DNA from: Proteiniphilum sp. X52
GTDB lineage: Bacteria; Bacteroidota; Bacteroidia; Bacteroidales; Dysgonomonadaceae
Direction: 5' to 3'
Length of the DNA: 64,000 nt
Assembly (NCBI RefSeq): GCF_003712195.1
Contig: NZ_RDSD01000009.1
Coordinates: forward strand, 62,001 to 126,000
Part shown: positions 1 through 8,045 of the stretch, piece by piece
Numbering within the stretch: position 1 is the first letter of the stretch
Layout: every line of letters begins with the position of its first letter
Made by a program: the position numbers and the translations under genes
Notes under the pieces: generated by a model
The model's database searches: none
Told to the model about the DNA's origin: nothing
The model's input: only the letters and a program-made list of their open reading frames with translations

Positions 1-801
1 TTGGGCGGTACCGATATGATGGATGCCTATCAGCGATTCGAAACGCTGGAGTTCTGCTGCCGCACCATCGTGAATGCCAAAAGACTGGGACAGGTGAATT
101 ATCTGACCGACGAACAAGTGGCACAGTATGTGAATCACTTGCCGAGAAACATCTCTCATTTTATGGATATTGAGCATCCTTCCGATGAACGGGCAATCCG
201 CACGGAGATGGTGAATATCATCCGTCGGGCCTGTAATCTGGGGATGATGATATCGACCTATGGTACGGTGTCTGTACGTTGGAGAGGCAATGATTTTCTG
301 ATTACACCGAGCAATGTGGCGCGATGGGATATTGTGCCGGGTGATATCGTCCAGATAAAGAATGGCATGGCCGAAGCGGGAAAAACACCCAGCAGGTCGG
401 TAGCCCTGCATCAACGTATTTACCAGTTGAACCCGCATATCAATTCCATCATCTGCACACAATCGGTGAACCTGATGGCGCATGCGGTGAGCGGCTCAAA
501 ATTTGATGTGCGCACAATCCCCGAAAGTTGGATCTTCCTCCAGGATGTCCCCTCCATTCCTTTCGGGCTGATCTATAATGATGTGGATAGTGTGGCGAAA
601 ATGTTTAACCACAATCGGGTTATTCTGGTAGAAAACGACAGTGTTTTTGTCACGGGTGATAAATTGTTGAATACGTTCGATTATCTGGAAGTAGCTGAAT
701 TTTCAGCTAACTCGCTGGTGATGGCCTCTTCGATCGGCTCCCTGCAACCCATGGGGGACAAGGAGATCGACGAACTGCGCATCGCGTTTAATGTAAAATG
801 A
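1..801 (+). CDS. Class II aldolase/adducin-like protein, C-terminal part (5' end outside window)
   Basis: The reading frame is open to the window edge. Its first residues (GGTDMMDAYQRFETLEF) look like the stretch that follows the HG motif at the end of one class II aldolase domain, so the gene probably starts upstream and this is the second of two tandem domains. The second domain spans about residues 55-255. It keeps the fold landmarks but not the metal site. Where active members have a catalytic Glu, an HxH pair and a later NHG histidine, this protein has PSRSVALH, ICTQS and VENDS. It is therefore probably non-catalytic, and any activity must come from the missing first domain. Transaldolase follows after 54 bases on the same strand, which suggests a sugar-phosphate role. 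The substrate is unknown. Confidence 0.75.
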   Translation: MGGTDMMDAYQRFETLEFCCRTIVNAKRLGQVNYLTDEQVAQYVNHLPRNISHFMDIEHPSDERAIRTEMVNIIRRACNLGMMISTYGTVSVRWRGNDFLITPSNVARWDIVPGDIVQIKNGMAEAGKTPSRSVALHQRIYQLNPHINSIICTQSVNLMAHAVSGSKFDVRTIPESWIFLQDVPSIPFGLIYNDVDSVAKMFNHNRVILVENDSVFVTGDKLLNTFDYLEVAEFSANSLVMASSIGSLQPMGDKEIDELRIAFNVK

Positions 802-855
802 CAATAATGCATTTTCGATGATGGTTGATGATGGTTTGTTAAATATCAATGCCTT

Positions 856-1812
856 ATGAATTTATTAGCGCAATTGAAGCTGTATACCAAAGTAGTGGCT
901 GATACGGGCGATTTTGGTTCTATTGAAGCATACAACCCGGTCGATGCGACCACGAATCCCTCTTTGATTTATACTGCGTCGCAAGACCCGAAGTATGCTT
1001 CGCTGGTAGATGATGCGGTCGCCTATGGTAAAACGCAGCTAACCGGCAAATCCGGGCAATTGGCAAAAGCCATGGATAAGTTGGCCGTGAATTTCGGTTT
1101 AAAGATTTTGGAAATTGTTCCGGGAAGGGTTTCTACTGAAGTGGATGCCCGATTATCGTTTGACACGGAAGCGTCGGTGATCAAAGCCCGGGAATTGATC
1201 GCTCTGTATGAGACATCGGGGATTTCGCGGGAACGGATATTGATAAAACTCGCATCCACCTGGGAAGGCATAAAAGCCGCGGAAATACTTGAGAAAGAAG
1301 GGATTCATTGTAACCTGACCCTTCTCTTCTCTTTTGCACAGGCAGTTGCCTGTGCCGAAGCGGGTGTCCGTCTGATATCTCCCTTTGTGGGCCGGATTCT
1401 GGATTGGTATAAAAAAGAACGGGGTGTCGCGGAGATTCCCGCCCATGAAGATCCGGGAGTGCTTTCCGTGAAAAAGATTTTCAATTATTACAAGAAGTTT
1501 GGTTATAAGACTCAGGTAATGGGAGCCAGCTTTCGTAATATCGGTGAAATAGTGGAACTCGCCGGATGTGAATTGTTGACCATTGCCCCGAAGTTCCTCA
1601 AGGAGCTGGAGAAGACCGAGGGTGTCTTGGTCCGGAAATTGAGCGAGGAGGCTGCCCGACAATCCGAGATTGAAAAAATCACTATCGATGAGAAAACATT
1701 TCGGTGGATGATCAACGAAGATGCCATGGCCACAGAAAAACTGGCGGAAGGAATCAGAAACTTTACCAAAGACTTGGAGAAACTCGAAGAACAGATGGCG
1801 AAAAGGTTATAA
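856..1812 (+). CDS. tal: Transaldolase
   Basis: A 318-residue enzyme of the TalB length class. It moves dihydroxyacetone units between sugar phosphates in the non-oxidative pentose phosphate pathway, in the cytoplasm. The Schiff-base lysine motif is clear at about residues 127-137 ([12 protein letters not shown]), followed by [12 protein letters not shown] and then [11 protein letters not shown], all hallmarks of the family. The N-terminal [10 protein letters not shown] segment is also canonical. It lies on the same strand as the upstream aldolase-like gene and may share its transcript. The next gene is convergent. Confidence 0.95.
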   Translation: MNLLAQLKLYTKVVADTGDFGSIEAYNPVDATTNPSLIYTASQDPKYASLVDDAVAYGKTQLTGKSGQLAKAMDKLAVNFGLKILEIVPGRVSTEVDARLSFDTEASVIKARELIALYETSGISRERILIKLASTWEGIKAAEILEKEGIHCNLTLLFSFAQAVACAEAGVRLISPFVGRILDWYKKERGVAEIPAHEDPGVLSVKKIFNYYKKFGYKTQVMGASFRNIGEIVELAGCELLTIAPKFLKELEKTEGVLVRKLSEEAARQSEIEKITIDEKTFRWMINEDAMATEKLAEGIRNFTKDLEKLEEQMAKRL

Positions 1813-1833
1813 GGGGCAGGCGAAGAGATGCGT

Positions 1834-3228
1834 TTAGTACCTTTCCATAATCAATATCCAGTCATTGTTTTTTCCTGATGACGGCGGAGTTGCCTCGAAA
1901 GAGCCTTTGGCTGCTTTGGTACCTATCCCGGTTTTTTTACCTGTACGGGGATTAAACCAGTGAAGTTTTATTTTTTTTGTTCCGGAAATTTTTTCCAGAG
2001 ATACTTCCAGGCTATTCCCATGGGGGAAGTACACGAATGCGTATCCATCTCCTTTTGTTGCGGTAGCAAAGTCCTTAGCGTCCGTTTGCTCCGTTAAGAT
2101 AATGGCGTTGTCAGGGTGTCTGCTGAAAAAATCATAAGATTCGAATAACCTGCGGGCATGAATCAGGTCCCAGGCCCCCGGCAAGTCGAGGACATCAAAC
2201 CAGTTGTTACGGACGCCCCCTACCGGCGCGTATCCCGGAGCCATGAACTGCCATATGGGGTGACAACCATAGGTATGTCCGAATGCCCCACTGAATAAAC
2301 TCCAATACAATGCGTGTCGTACGTCACTTTCATCAAACCACAGATCGACGCCTTCAGGCTGCCCTCTTACCGGGTGATCTTCGTAACAGGGTTCCAGATT
2401 GATAGCCGGTTTAATGGGTTGTCTGTGATAATCCCCGGTAATGAGCTTTTCAAAGATATCGTAAGTACAATAGCCATGGCCGGTCTGACAACTGTTGAAA
2501 TCGAGCCAATCATAATCATGAAACCAACTTCCCGATGTTTCCGCACCAATCGGATGGAAAGTCATGAGATGATTGTTATCTGCCGATTTGATTCCTTTGC
2601 CCATAGCCTCCCAGATGTCTTTGTTCCTGCCACCACCACTGCGGTCTCCTCCGTTGATCCAGATGATATTGGGGAAATCTTTGTAGCGTTCTCCCAAATA
2701 TTGCCCGTAAGCATACGCGTTGTCTGTATCGAATATTACAGGGCCTGTTCCCCATTGAATATCCACTTTATCTCCCCATGTAGGTAGCAGTCCCATAAAC
2801 ATTCCCTTTTCTGCGGCTTTGTGTATTATTTTATCGACCCATGCAAAATAAGCCTCATTTGGTTTATGAGGATCGTTATCAAGAAGAGGCCTGTCACCGT
2901 TTTTGTTAGGAGTGTTGAGCCCGTCCAATTCAGCAAGGATCACTGCCTGGATCACGTTAAACCCTTTTTCCCTGCGGTTCTCAAAGTAGGTGTCTATCTC
3001 CGTTTCATTCAATCTGTGGAACAACTCCCATGCGGTATCGCCGAGGTAAAAGAATGGTGTCCCGTCGGCATGGCAAAGGAACCGTTTGCCGGGATGGACT
3101 TCCAACCTGCCATGTGAAAAATCGACCGCTTTCCCTTGCCATTTGTCTTGCTGGGCATGTAGGATATACGTGTGAAAAATGAGTCCAAGAGCAAAAAATA
3201 ATACCCTGATCTTATGGTTTCTGTTCAT
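1834..3228 (-). CDS. Secreted apiosidase-like glycoside hydrolase (DUF4038, GH140-like)
   Basis: A 464-residue protein with an N-terminal signal peptide ending near LHAQ, so it is exported to the periplasm or cell surface. The body is the DUF4038 TIM barrel: GTPFFYLGDTAWELFHRL near residue 55, then VIQAVILAELDGL, GLLPTWGDK and IIWINGGD. A small beta domain of the putative collagen-binding type covers about the last 90 residues. Characterised GH140 members release apiose from rhamnogalacturonan II, but the family is broad and the true substrate is not known here. It follows mannonate dehydratase on the same strand by 34 bases, which fits plant polysaccharide or sugar-acid use. Confidence 0.8.
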   Translation of the reverse strand: MNRNHKIRVLFFALGLIFHTYILHAQQDKWQGKAVDFSHGRLEVHPGKRFLCHADGTPFFYLGDTAWELFHRLNETEIDTYFENRREKGFNVIQAVILAELDGLNTPNKNGDRPLLDNDPHKPNEAYFAWVDKIIHKAAEKGMFMGLLPTWGDKVDIQWGTGPVIFDTDNAYAYGQYLGERYKDFPNIIWINGGDRSGGGRNKDIWEAMGKGIKSADNNHLMTFHPIGAETSGSWFHDYDWLDFNSCQTGHGYCTYDIFEKLITGDYHRQPIKPAINLEPCYEDHPVRGQPEGVDLWFDESDVRHALYWSLFSGAFGHTYGCHPIWQFMAPGYAPVGGVRNNWFDVLDLPGAWDLIHARRLFESYDFFSRHPDNAIILTEQTDAKDFATATKGDGYAFVYFPHGNSLEVSLEKISGTKKIKLHWFNPRTGKKTGIGTKAAKGSFEATPPSSGKNNDWILIMERY

Positions 3229-3262
3229 GATTGAAGGTTGTTGATAATAGATATATTATTCC

Positions 3263-4447
3263 TTAAGTCTTAAGTCCTGACTTTATTTCATCTTTTACTA
3301 CGGCCATTATCCCCTCCACCTGTGCCAGCGCGAACATCCTCCCGTAGAAGGAATATCCGGGATTATGGTTCCTTTCGGCATCATCGAGCATCAACCTGCC
3401 GTGGTCGACCCGCATGGGGATATGAGGCCTTTGTTTTTCCAGAATACGGATCACTTCAATCAGTGCTCCCCCTCCTTCCAGATGGGAAGCCTCTATGAAG
3501 TCGCCGCCGGGAAGCAATCCGGTACTCCTCAGGTGCGCAAAACCTGTCCTGCCGGCAAATCTGCGGGCCAGGGCGGGCACGTCGTTATGGGCGCCGGCAC
3601 TCAAGGATCCGGCACAGAAAGCCAGTCCGTTCGCGGGACTGTCCACCGCATCCAGTATCCATTCGATATCTTCCTCCCCGGTCACGATCCGGGGCAATCC
3701 AAATACCGGAAAGGGTGGGTCGTCGGGATGGATGCAAAGGGTGATCCCATATTCTTCGGCTACGGGAATAACCCGTTCAAGGAAGTATTTTAAATTCTCC
3801 CGGAGTTGGATCTTACTTACCCCATTATAAAGTTGCAGGAGTTTTTTAAAAGCCTGTACAGGATCGGTCTTCCCATCAGATATACTTCGGTGGATAAACC
3901 CCTGGGTCTTTACGATAATGGTGTCGATCAGCACTGCTTTTTCATCTTCGGTCATCCTGTTGTAAAGCAATCTTACCTTTTCCAGTTCTTCGTTTGTATA
4001 ATCTTTTTCCGCTCCCTCCCTTTGCAGTATCATACAGTCGAAACAGGCAAACCGGATCTTGTCGAAGTAGAGGGTGCATGTGCCGTCCGGCAGTTTTCTA
4101 TGCAGGTCGGTACGGACCCAGTCGATAGCGGGCATAAAATTGTAGCAGATAGTTTTTATTCCCGCCTTCCCTAAATTGGACATACTTGCTTTGTAGTTTT
4201 CGATCAGCCGGTCGCGTTCAGGCGCCCCGTATTTGATCTCCTCGGCAACGGGAAGGCTTTCCACTACCGACCAATGCAGTCCCGCCTGCTCAATATGGTG
4301 TTTCAGGCTGTGAATGGCTTCACTTGCCCACACCTCGCCGGGAGGCACATCATACAGGGCCGTGACAATGCCCTCCACCCCGATCTGACGGAGCATATCG
4401 AGCGTAATTATATCTTTTGTACCAAACCAGCGCCAACTCTTTTCCAT
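3263..4447 (-). CDS. uxuA: Mannonate dehydratase
   Basis: A 394-residue cytoplasmic enzyme that dehydrates D-mannonate to 2-keto-3-deoxygluconate in glucuronate breakdown. The N-terminus (SWRWFGTKDIITLDMLRQIG) and internal blocks ITLCIHPDDPP, FCAGSLSAG and HLRSTG are typical, and MRVDHGRLML near the C-terminus carries family metal and substrate residues. The length is usual. It is the first gene of a two-gene minus-strand unit with the apiosidase-like hydrolase and is divergent from a LacI-type regulator. A palindromic operator candidate lies about 140 bases upstream of the start. Other uronate genes (uxaC, uxuB, kdgK) are not in the window. Confidence 0.93.
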   Translation of the reverse strand: MEKSWRWFGTKDIITLDMLRQIGVEGIVTALYDVPPGEVWASEAIHSLKHHIEQAGLHWSVVESLPVAEEIKYGAPERDRLIENYKASMSNLGKAGIKTICYNFMPAIDWVRTDLHRKLPDGTCTLYFDKIRFACFDCMILQREGAEKDYTNEELEKVRLLYNRMTEDEKAVLIDTIIVKTQGFIHRSISDGKTDPVQAFKKLLQLYNGVSKIQLRENLKYFLERVIPVAEEYGITLCIHPDDPPFPVFGLPRIVTGEEDIEWILDAVDSPANGLAFCAGSLSAGAHNDVPALARRFAGRTGFAHLRSTGLLPGGDFIEASHLEGGGALIEVIRILEKQRPHIPMRVDHGRLMLDDAERNHNPGYSFYGRMFALAQVEGIMAVVKDEIKSGLKT

Positions 4448-4506
4448 AGTTTGTTTTTTATTCGTTTAATTGGGCAACTATCGGTTCATTCGTTACTTCA
4501 TTTAAG

Positions 4507-4562
4507 AAACTGTTTTGAATTTTACGAGTAATTATTTCACGCTTATTTTCCCACTCTTTCAT
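4507..4562 (+). repeat. One-ended fragment of the MITE-like element found whole at 53394-53584
   Basis: This 56-base stretch begins with the terminal repeat AAACTGTTTTGAATTTT and matches the left end of the element at 53394 with only two differences. The sequence then diverges, and no opposite terminal repeat is present before the LacI gene. It is therefore a truncated copy or a relic of a related insertion sequence. It sits in the leader region of uxuA. Confidence 0.75.
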
Positions 4563-4583
4563 GCTCGCACACGGGATGTGATT

Positions 4584-4599
4584 TTGTGCACGTGCACAA
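4584..4599. promoter_or_regulatory. Perfect 16-bp palindrome, candidate LacI-family operator
   Basis: TTGTGCACGTGCACAA reads the same on both strands. LacI-family operators are usually palindromes of this size with a central CG, as here. It lies between uxuA and the divergent regulator at 4978, so either or both genes could be controlled by it. Binding is inferred. Confidence 0.5.
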
Positions 4600-4727
4600 C
4601 ACTTCTCAAAGCCTTACTGAAACCCTCTTTTTATCAAATTAAGAATGTAAATGATATCTTACTACCGGCTTACAATCTCTTCAGCCTTTTTGCAGGAGCA
4701 TTAAAACCCACTCCCCATCGCAGAACA

Positions 4728-4735
4728 CAAAGGTA
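4728..4735 (-). promoter_or_regulatory. Candidate -7 element for uxuA (TACCTTTG)
   Basis: The minus strand carries TACCTTTG, an exact match to the Bacteroidetes TAnnTTTG box. A TTG lies upstream but only 13 bases away instead of 19-21, so support is partial. Use of this box would give uxuA a leader of roughly 270 bases containing the palindrome and the repeat fragment. Confidence 0.3.
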
Positions 4736-4888
4736 TGTTATATTTTTACAACCGGAAGAATGAAAAACCTAAAACATCATTGAAAATATATATGATGAGA
4801 ATCAATTTTGTTTATATGTTTGTGCTGGCGGATATTGTTTCATACTTTTCTTTGAGGAGTAAATATCCACATCGTTTTGCTGATAATA

Positions 4889-4919
4889 TTGCCGGATTTG
4901 AAAATATATCTTTACTTTG
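4889..4919 (+). promoter_or_regulatory. Predicted promoter of the LacI-type regulator
   Basis: TTG at 4889-4891, exactly 20 bases, then TTACTTTG at 4912-4919, one mismatch from TAnnTTTG. The start codon follows about 58 bases later. Confidence 0.5.
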
Positions 4920-4977
4920 CACATTCATTTGTCTGTTTACAATTCACCATTCCAAACAGGTGTAAAATTAGCCCAAT

Positions 4978-6045
4978 ATGCAACGAAAAATTCGCATAAA
5001 AGACATTGCGGAGATGGCGGGAGTTTCGGTGGGTACGGTAGACCGGATACTCCATAATAGAGGAAATGTTTCAGAATCAGCCCGTATAGCTGTTGAGGAG
5101 GTGTTGAAAAAAGTACACTACAAGCCTAATATCCATATCTCCGGATTGTCCTTAAAAAGAAAATACAAGGTAGCGATTACCACCCCCAATGTAATGGAGG
5201 GAGAATATTGGGAGAGTATTCATTCGGGCATCAGGCATGCATTGGAAGAGTTCGAGAATATCCGGATACAATGTTTGGTATACACCTATAATCAATATGA
5301 TATTTATTCTTGCAGGGAGGTATATGATCAGATAGCGCAACTCGATGCTGATGCCATCATTATCGGCACTACTTTTAAGGAAGAGACCGTTCGCCTGTCG
5401 AGACGATTGGATGAAAGGGAGATACCCTATGTTTTTGTTGACTCTACCCTGGAAAATACAGCGCCGTTGGCTTTTTTTACTTCCGACCATTACGTCTGTG
5501 GTTATCTGGTGGCTAAACTGATCACCTCCATTATCCCTTCGGGAAGTGATATTGGCATGTTGCATGCGGTAAGGATAGGGGATGAGAGTGCCAATACGAG
5601 TATATTGAGGAAGCAGGGTTTTCATGACTATCTTGCAGAAAAGGGGGTCACCAATAGTGTGCGGAGAATACCTTTTGCCGCCATGGAGCCGGAAAGGTTT
5701 GATGAACAGCTGGCTCACTTCTTTCAGACACACCATAACATAGGAGGGATAGTAGTGCTCAATTCGCGGGGAGGGATCGTTGCCGATTACTTTGCCCGAA
5801 ACGGGATGAATGATATCCGGTTGGTTTGTCTGGATCTCACGGCACCCAATGTGAGAGGGTTGAAAAACGGGTATATTGATTTTCTGATCGGCCAGGAGCC
5901 GGAACATCAGGGATTCCTGGCGATGAAGACATTGATCGAGTACCTGATATACCGCAAACCGGTAAAAGTGGAGAACTATACACAGCTCGATATCCTGACC
6001 AGGGAGACTATCGGTTATTACAACCAGTTCAACTTTATGTCATGA
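4978..6045 (+). CDS. LacI-family transcriptional regulator
   Basis: A 355-residue regulator. Residues 3-50 form the LacI helix-turn-helix (IRIKDIAEMAGVSVGTVDRIL), although the usual hinge-helix sequence is less obvious. Residues 60-340 form a periplasmic-binding-protein-like sensor domain of the kind that binds sugars. The Bacteroidetes TVDRIL variant replaces the more common TVSRVL. It is divergent from uxuA across 530 bases that include a perfect 16-bp palindrome, so it probably regulates uxuA and the hydrolase in response to a sugar or uronate. The ligand is not evident. Its stop codon overlaps the lipoate ligase start (ATGA), so the two genes are probably co-transcribed. Confidence 0.85.
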   Translation: MQRKIRIKDIAEMAGVSVGTVDRILHNRGNVSESARIAVEEVLKKVHYKPNIHISGLSLKRKYKVAITTPNVMEGEYWESIHSGIRHALEEFENIRIQCLVYTYNQYDIYSCREVYDQIAQLDADAIIIGTTFKEETVRLSRRLDEREIPYVFVDSTLENTAPLAFFTSDHYVCGYLVAKLITSIIPSGSDIGMLHAVRIGDESANTSILRKQGFHDYLAEKGVTNSVRRIPFAAMEPERFDEQLAHFFQTHHNIGGIVVLNSRGGIVADYFARNGMNDIRLVCLDLTAPNVRGLKNGYIDFLIGQEPEHQGFLAMKTLIEYLIYRKPVKVENYTQLDILTRETIGYYNQFNFMS

Positions 6046-6770
6046 ACATCATCCTGTCTCACTCTACTTTACCTTCGTTTAACTTAGCTGCGGAAGAACA
6101 TTTTCTCTCGAAAAAGGGAGAAGATTTCTTGCTGTTGTATGTCAATGAACCGAGCGTTATCATCGGGTCTAACCAGGCGGTATTGAATGAGGTCGACCAG
6201 GATTTTTGCATAGAACACAATATCAGGATTATACGGCGATTGTCGGGCGGAGGAGCGGTATATCATGATACCGGAAACCTGAACTACAGTTTTATCCGCG
6301 CGAAAAGCGGAGAGCCGTTGAGTGCCCGTTTCCTCGATCCGGTGGTGGAGGCGCTTCGGGCATTGGATATCCCGGTGGAAATAAGAAAACGGAAAGATCT
6401 TTGGCTGGAGGGATACAAAATATCGGGTACCGCCTCGCATCTTTCCAAGGGGCGGGAGATACATCATGGCACATTGCTGTATGACACCGATCTGCAGATG
6501 CTTGCGAAGGCATTGAATCCTGAGCGGAGGGATTTGATAAGGAAGGCCACCGCTTCAATACCCAGTCCTGTGAAAAATATCCGATCATATTTAAAAAAAA
6601 CAAAGGGGATCAGCCCCGAGCCGGAACAGTTCTTCCGGCAGTTTGCCCGGCAGATAGGCTTGATATTGGGAACAAGCCGTATCGGTGCTTTTGGTAACCA
6701 TGATAAAGAGGAGATAGAGAAGTTGCAAAGAGGCAAATACGTGCAAAGAGGCTGGAACTACAGAATGTGA
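6042..6770 (+). CDS. lplA: Lipoate--protein ligase family protein
   Basis: A 242-residue protein that attaches lipoate to acyl-carrier or E2/GcvH proteins via lipoyl-AMP. The BPL/LPL core is clear: VIIGSNQ near residue 41, then RRLSGGGAVYHDTGNLNYSF, and the catalytic lysine in GYKISGTASHL near residue 127. It is about 100 residues shorter than E. coli LplA because the accessory C-terminal domain is reduced, as in other compact Bacteroidales versions. The start ATG overlaps the regulator stop by four bases, indicating translational coupling. A true functional link between the two genes is not obvious. Confidence 0.85.
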   Translation: MNIILSHSTLPSFNLAAEEHFLSKKGEDFLLLYVNEPSVIIGSNQAVLNEVDQDFCIEHNIRIIRRLSGGGAVYHDTGNLNYSFIRAKSGEPLSARFLDPVVEALRALDIPVEIRKRKDLWLEGYKISGTASHLSKGREIHHGTLLYDTDLQMLAKALNPERRDLIRKATASIPSPVKNIRSYLKKTKGISPEPEQFFRQFARQIGLILGTSRIGAFGNHDKEEIEKLQRGKYVQRGWNYRM

Positions 6771-6823
6771 CAACTGCCTCGTTGAGGTGATACCAAGGCT
6801 TCGCGTAAAAGAATCAGATGTCC

Positions 6824-7765
6824 TTATGATTGTCCGTACAATCGTCCTTGCCAGGTTTCTCTTTCCCGGAAGCGTTTCACTATTTTTTCTCTCACCACAT
6901 AATTCTTCTGATCCCAGGCGGGAGCAATCAATAATTTTTTAGGAGATTGGGAGGTGAACCGTTCGATGTAAATCTCCGGTTTTAGCCGTTCCGCAAAATC
7001 GACGCACAGGTTGATATATTCATCCAGCCCGAAGAGGTGGAACGATTCGGGTAACAGCCGGAATTCTTTAGCCATGGCAGTTCCTCTGATAATCTGTAGC
7101 TGATGCAGTTTCAACGTTGTCAGCGGGAGTCGTGAAAGTGTGCCGGCATGGGAAAGTATCTCTTCTATGCTTTCCCCCGGCAGTCCCAGGATCATATGCG
7201 CGCCTGTGAGAATGTTTCGTCCGGCGGTTTTCCGGATCATCTCGGCCGATTCTTCATAACTATGTTGCCGGTTCACCCTCTCCAATGTTTTATTCAGGGT
7301 GGATTCTACCCCGTATTCGACCATGACAAATGTTTTCTTGCTGAGCTCTTCAAAATAGTCAAGTAGTTCGTTGGGCATGCAGTCCGGGCGGGTACCCACG
7401 ATCAGTCCCACTACGTTGGGGTAGGAGAGCGCCTCTTCATATTTGGAGATAAGCGACTCGAGAGTGTCATAGGTGTTGGTGTAGGACTGGAAATAGGCCA
7501 GGTATTTCATCTCCGGATACTTGTGAGAGAAGAAGGTGATACCGTCGCTCAACTGTTTCGAGATAGTTTTGGTCGGTTTGCCATAACCTGGGCTAAAACT
7601 CCGGTTGTTGCAATAGGTACATCCACCACGCCCTTTGTTGCCGTCACGGTTGGGACAGGTGAAGCCGGCATTGACGGAAATTTTTTGTATTTTATAGGGG
7701 AATTTTGCTGAAAGGAATTCGGCAAAATCGCGATAGGGTTTGTCGTTGGAAAACACGCGTGTCAT
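6824..7765 (-). CDS. TIGR01212-family radical SAM protein
   Basis: A radical SAM enzyme of unproven reaction. The start is set at the ATG giving MTRVFSNDKPY; an upstream GTG would add 12 residues unlike the family. The 4Fe-4S/SAM motif is CPNRDGNKGRGGCTYCNN, with its cysteines spaced as in the TIGR01212 group (YhcC-like). Further blocks are GTRPDCMPNELLD, FVMVEYGVEST and HMILGLPGES. Length, 313 residues, is normal. The gene stands alone between the convergent lipoate ligase and the rpsA terminator. Some members have been linked to tRNA or cofactor modification, but no function is assigned here. Confidence 0.85.
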   Translation of the reverse strand: MTRVFSNDKPYRDFAEFLSAKFPYKIQKISVNAGFTCPNRDGNKGRGGCTYCNNRSFSPGYGKPTKTISKQLSDGITFFSHKYPEMKYLAYFQSYTNTYDTLESLISKYEEALSYPNVVGLIVGTRPDCMPNELLDYFEELSKKTFVMVEYGVESTLNKTLERVNRQHSYEESAEMIRKTAGRNILTGAHMILGLPGESIEEILSHAGTLSRLPLTTLKLHQLQIIRGTAMAKEFRLLPESFHLFGLDEYINLCVDFAERLKPEIYIERFTSQSPKKLLIAPAWDQKNYVVREKIVKRFRERETWQGRLYGQS

Positions 7766-7785
7766 ATTTGTCTTACGGATCACTG

Positions 7786-8007
7786 TCAGAAGCCCCAACA
7801 CAAAGAATCCTGTTGTTTAGACTGCAAGAGTGCTGATTTTATAACTCCCATCTTAAACAATTGTGGGAATAAAATGTTTTCGATAACCCGCACTTCTATC
7901 TTATCGGGGGATTTGCGTATGTATTCCCTGATGAAAATACCAGCATCATAAATTCTTACATAATCCGGTCGATGTTTTAAACAGATCCATAAAAAAACTG
8001 CCCGGGA
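7786..8007 (-). pseudogene. Unassigned start-less open stretch, possible gene remnant
   Basis: The minus strand is open for 73 sense codons before a TGA, ending in SLCWGF. The composition looks protein-like (VRIYDAGIFIREYIRKSPDK is part of it), but no usable start codon exists and a stop lies inside the rpsA terminator loop. It overlaps the first bases before the radical SAM gene. I do not recognise the family. It may be the 3' end of a lost gene, or chance. Confidence 0.3.
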
Positions 8008-8023
8008 TTACCAGGCAGTTTTT
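7991..8023 (-). terminator. Rho-independent terminator of rpsA
   Basis: The stem pairs AAAACTGCC with GGCAGTTTT around an 11-base loop, followed on the minus strand by a run of T. It sits 23 bases beyond the rpsA stop codon. Confidence 0.85.
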
Positions 8024-8045
8024 ACATTCTGTAGGGAAAGAATGA

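Noticed and set aside
4515-4763. 82-codon frame in the uxuA leader
   Set aside because: It runs out of the transposon-end fragment and across the palindrome, with no protein-like pattern.
4735-4965. 76-codon frame in the uxuA-LacI gap
   Set aside because: It has no recognisable feature and overlaps the LacI promoter.
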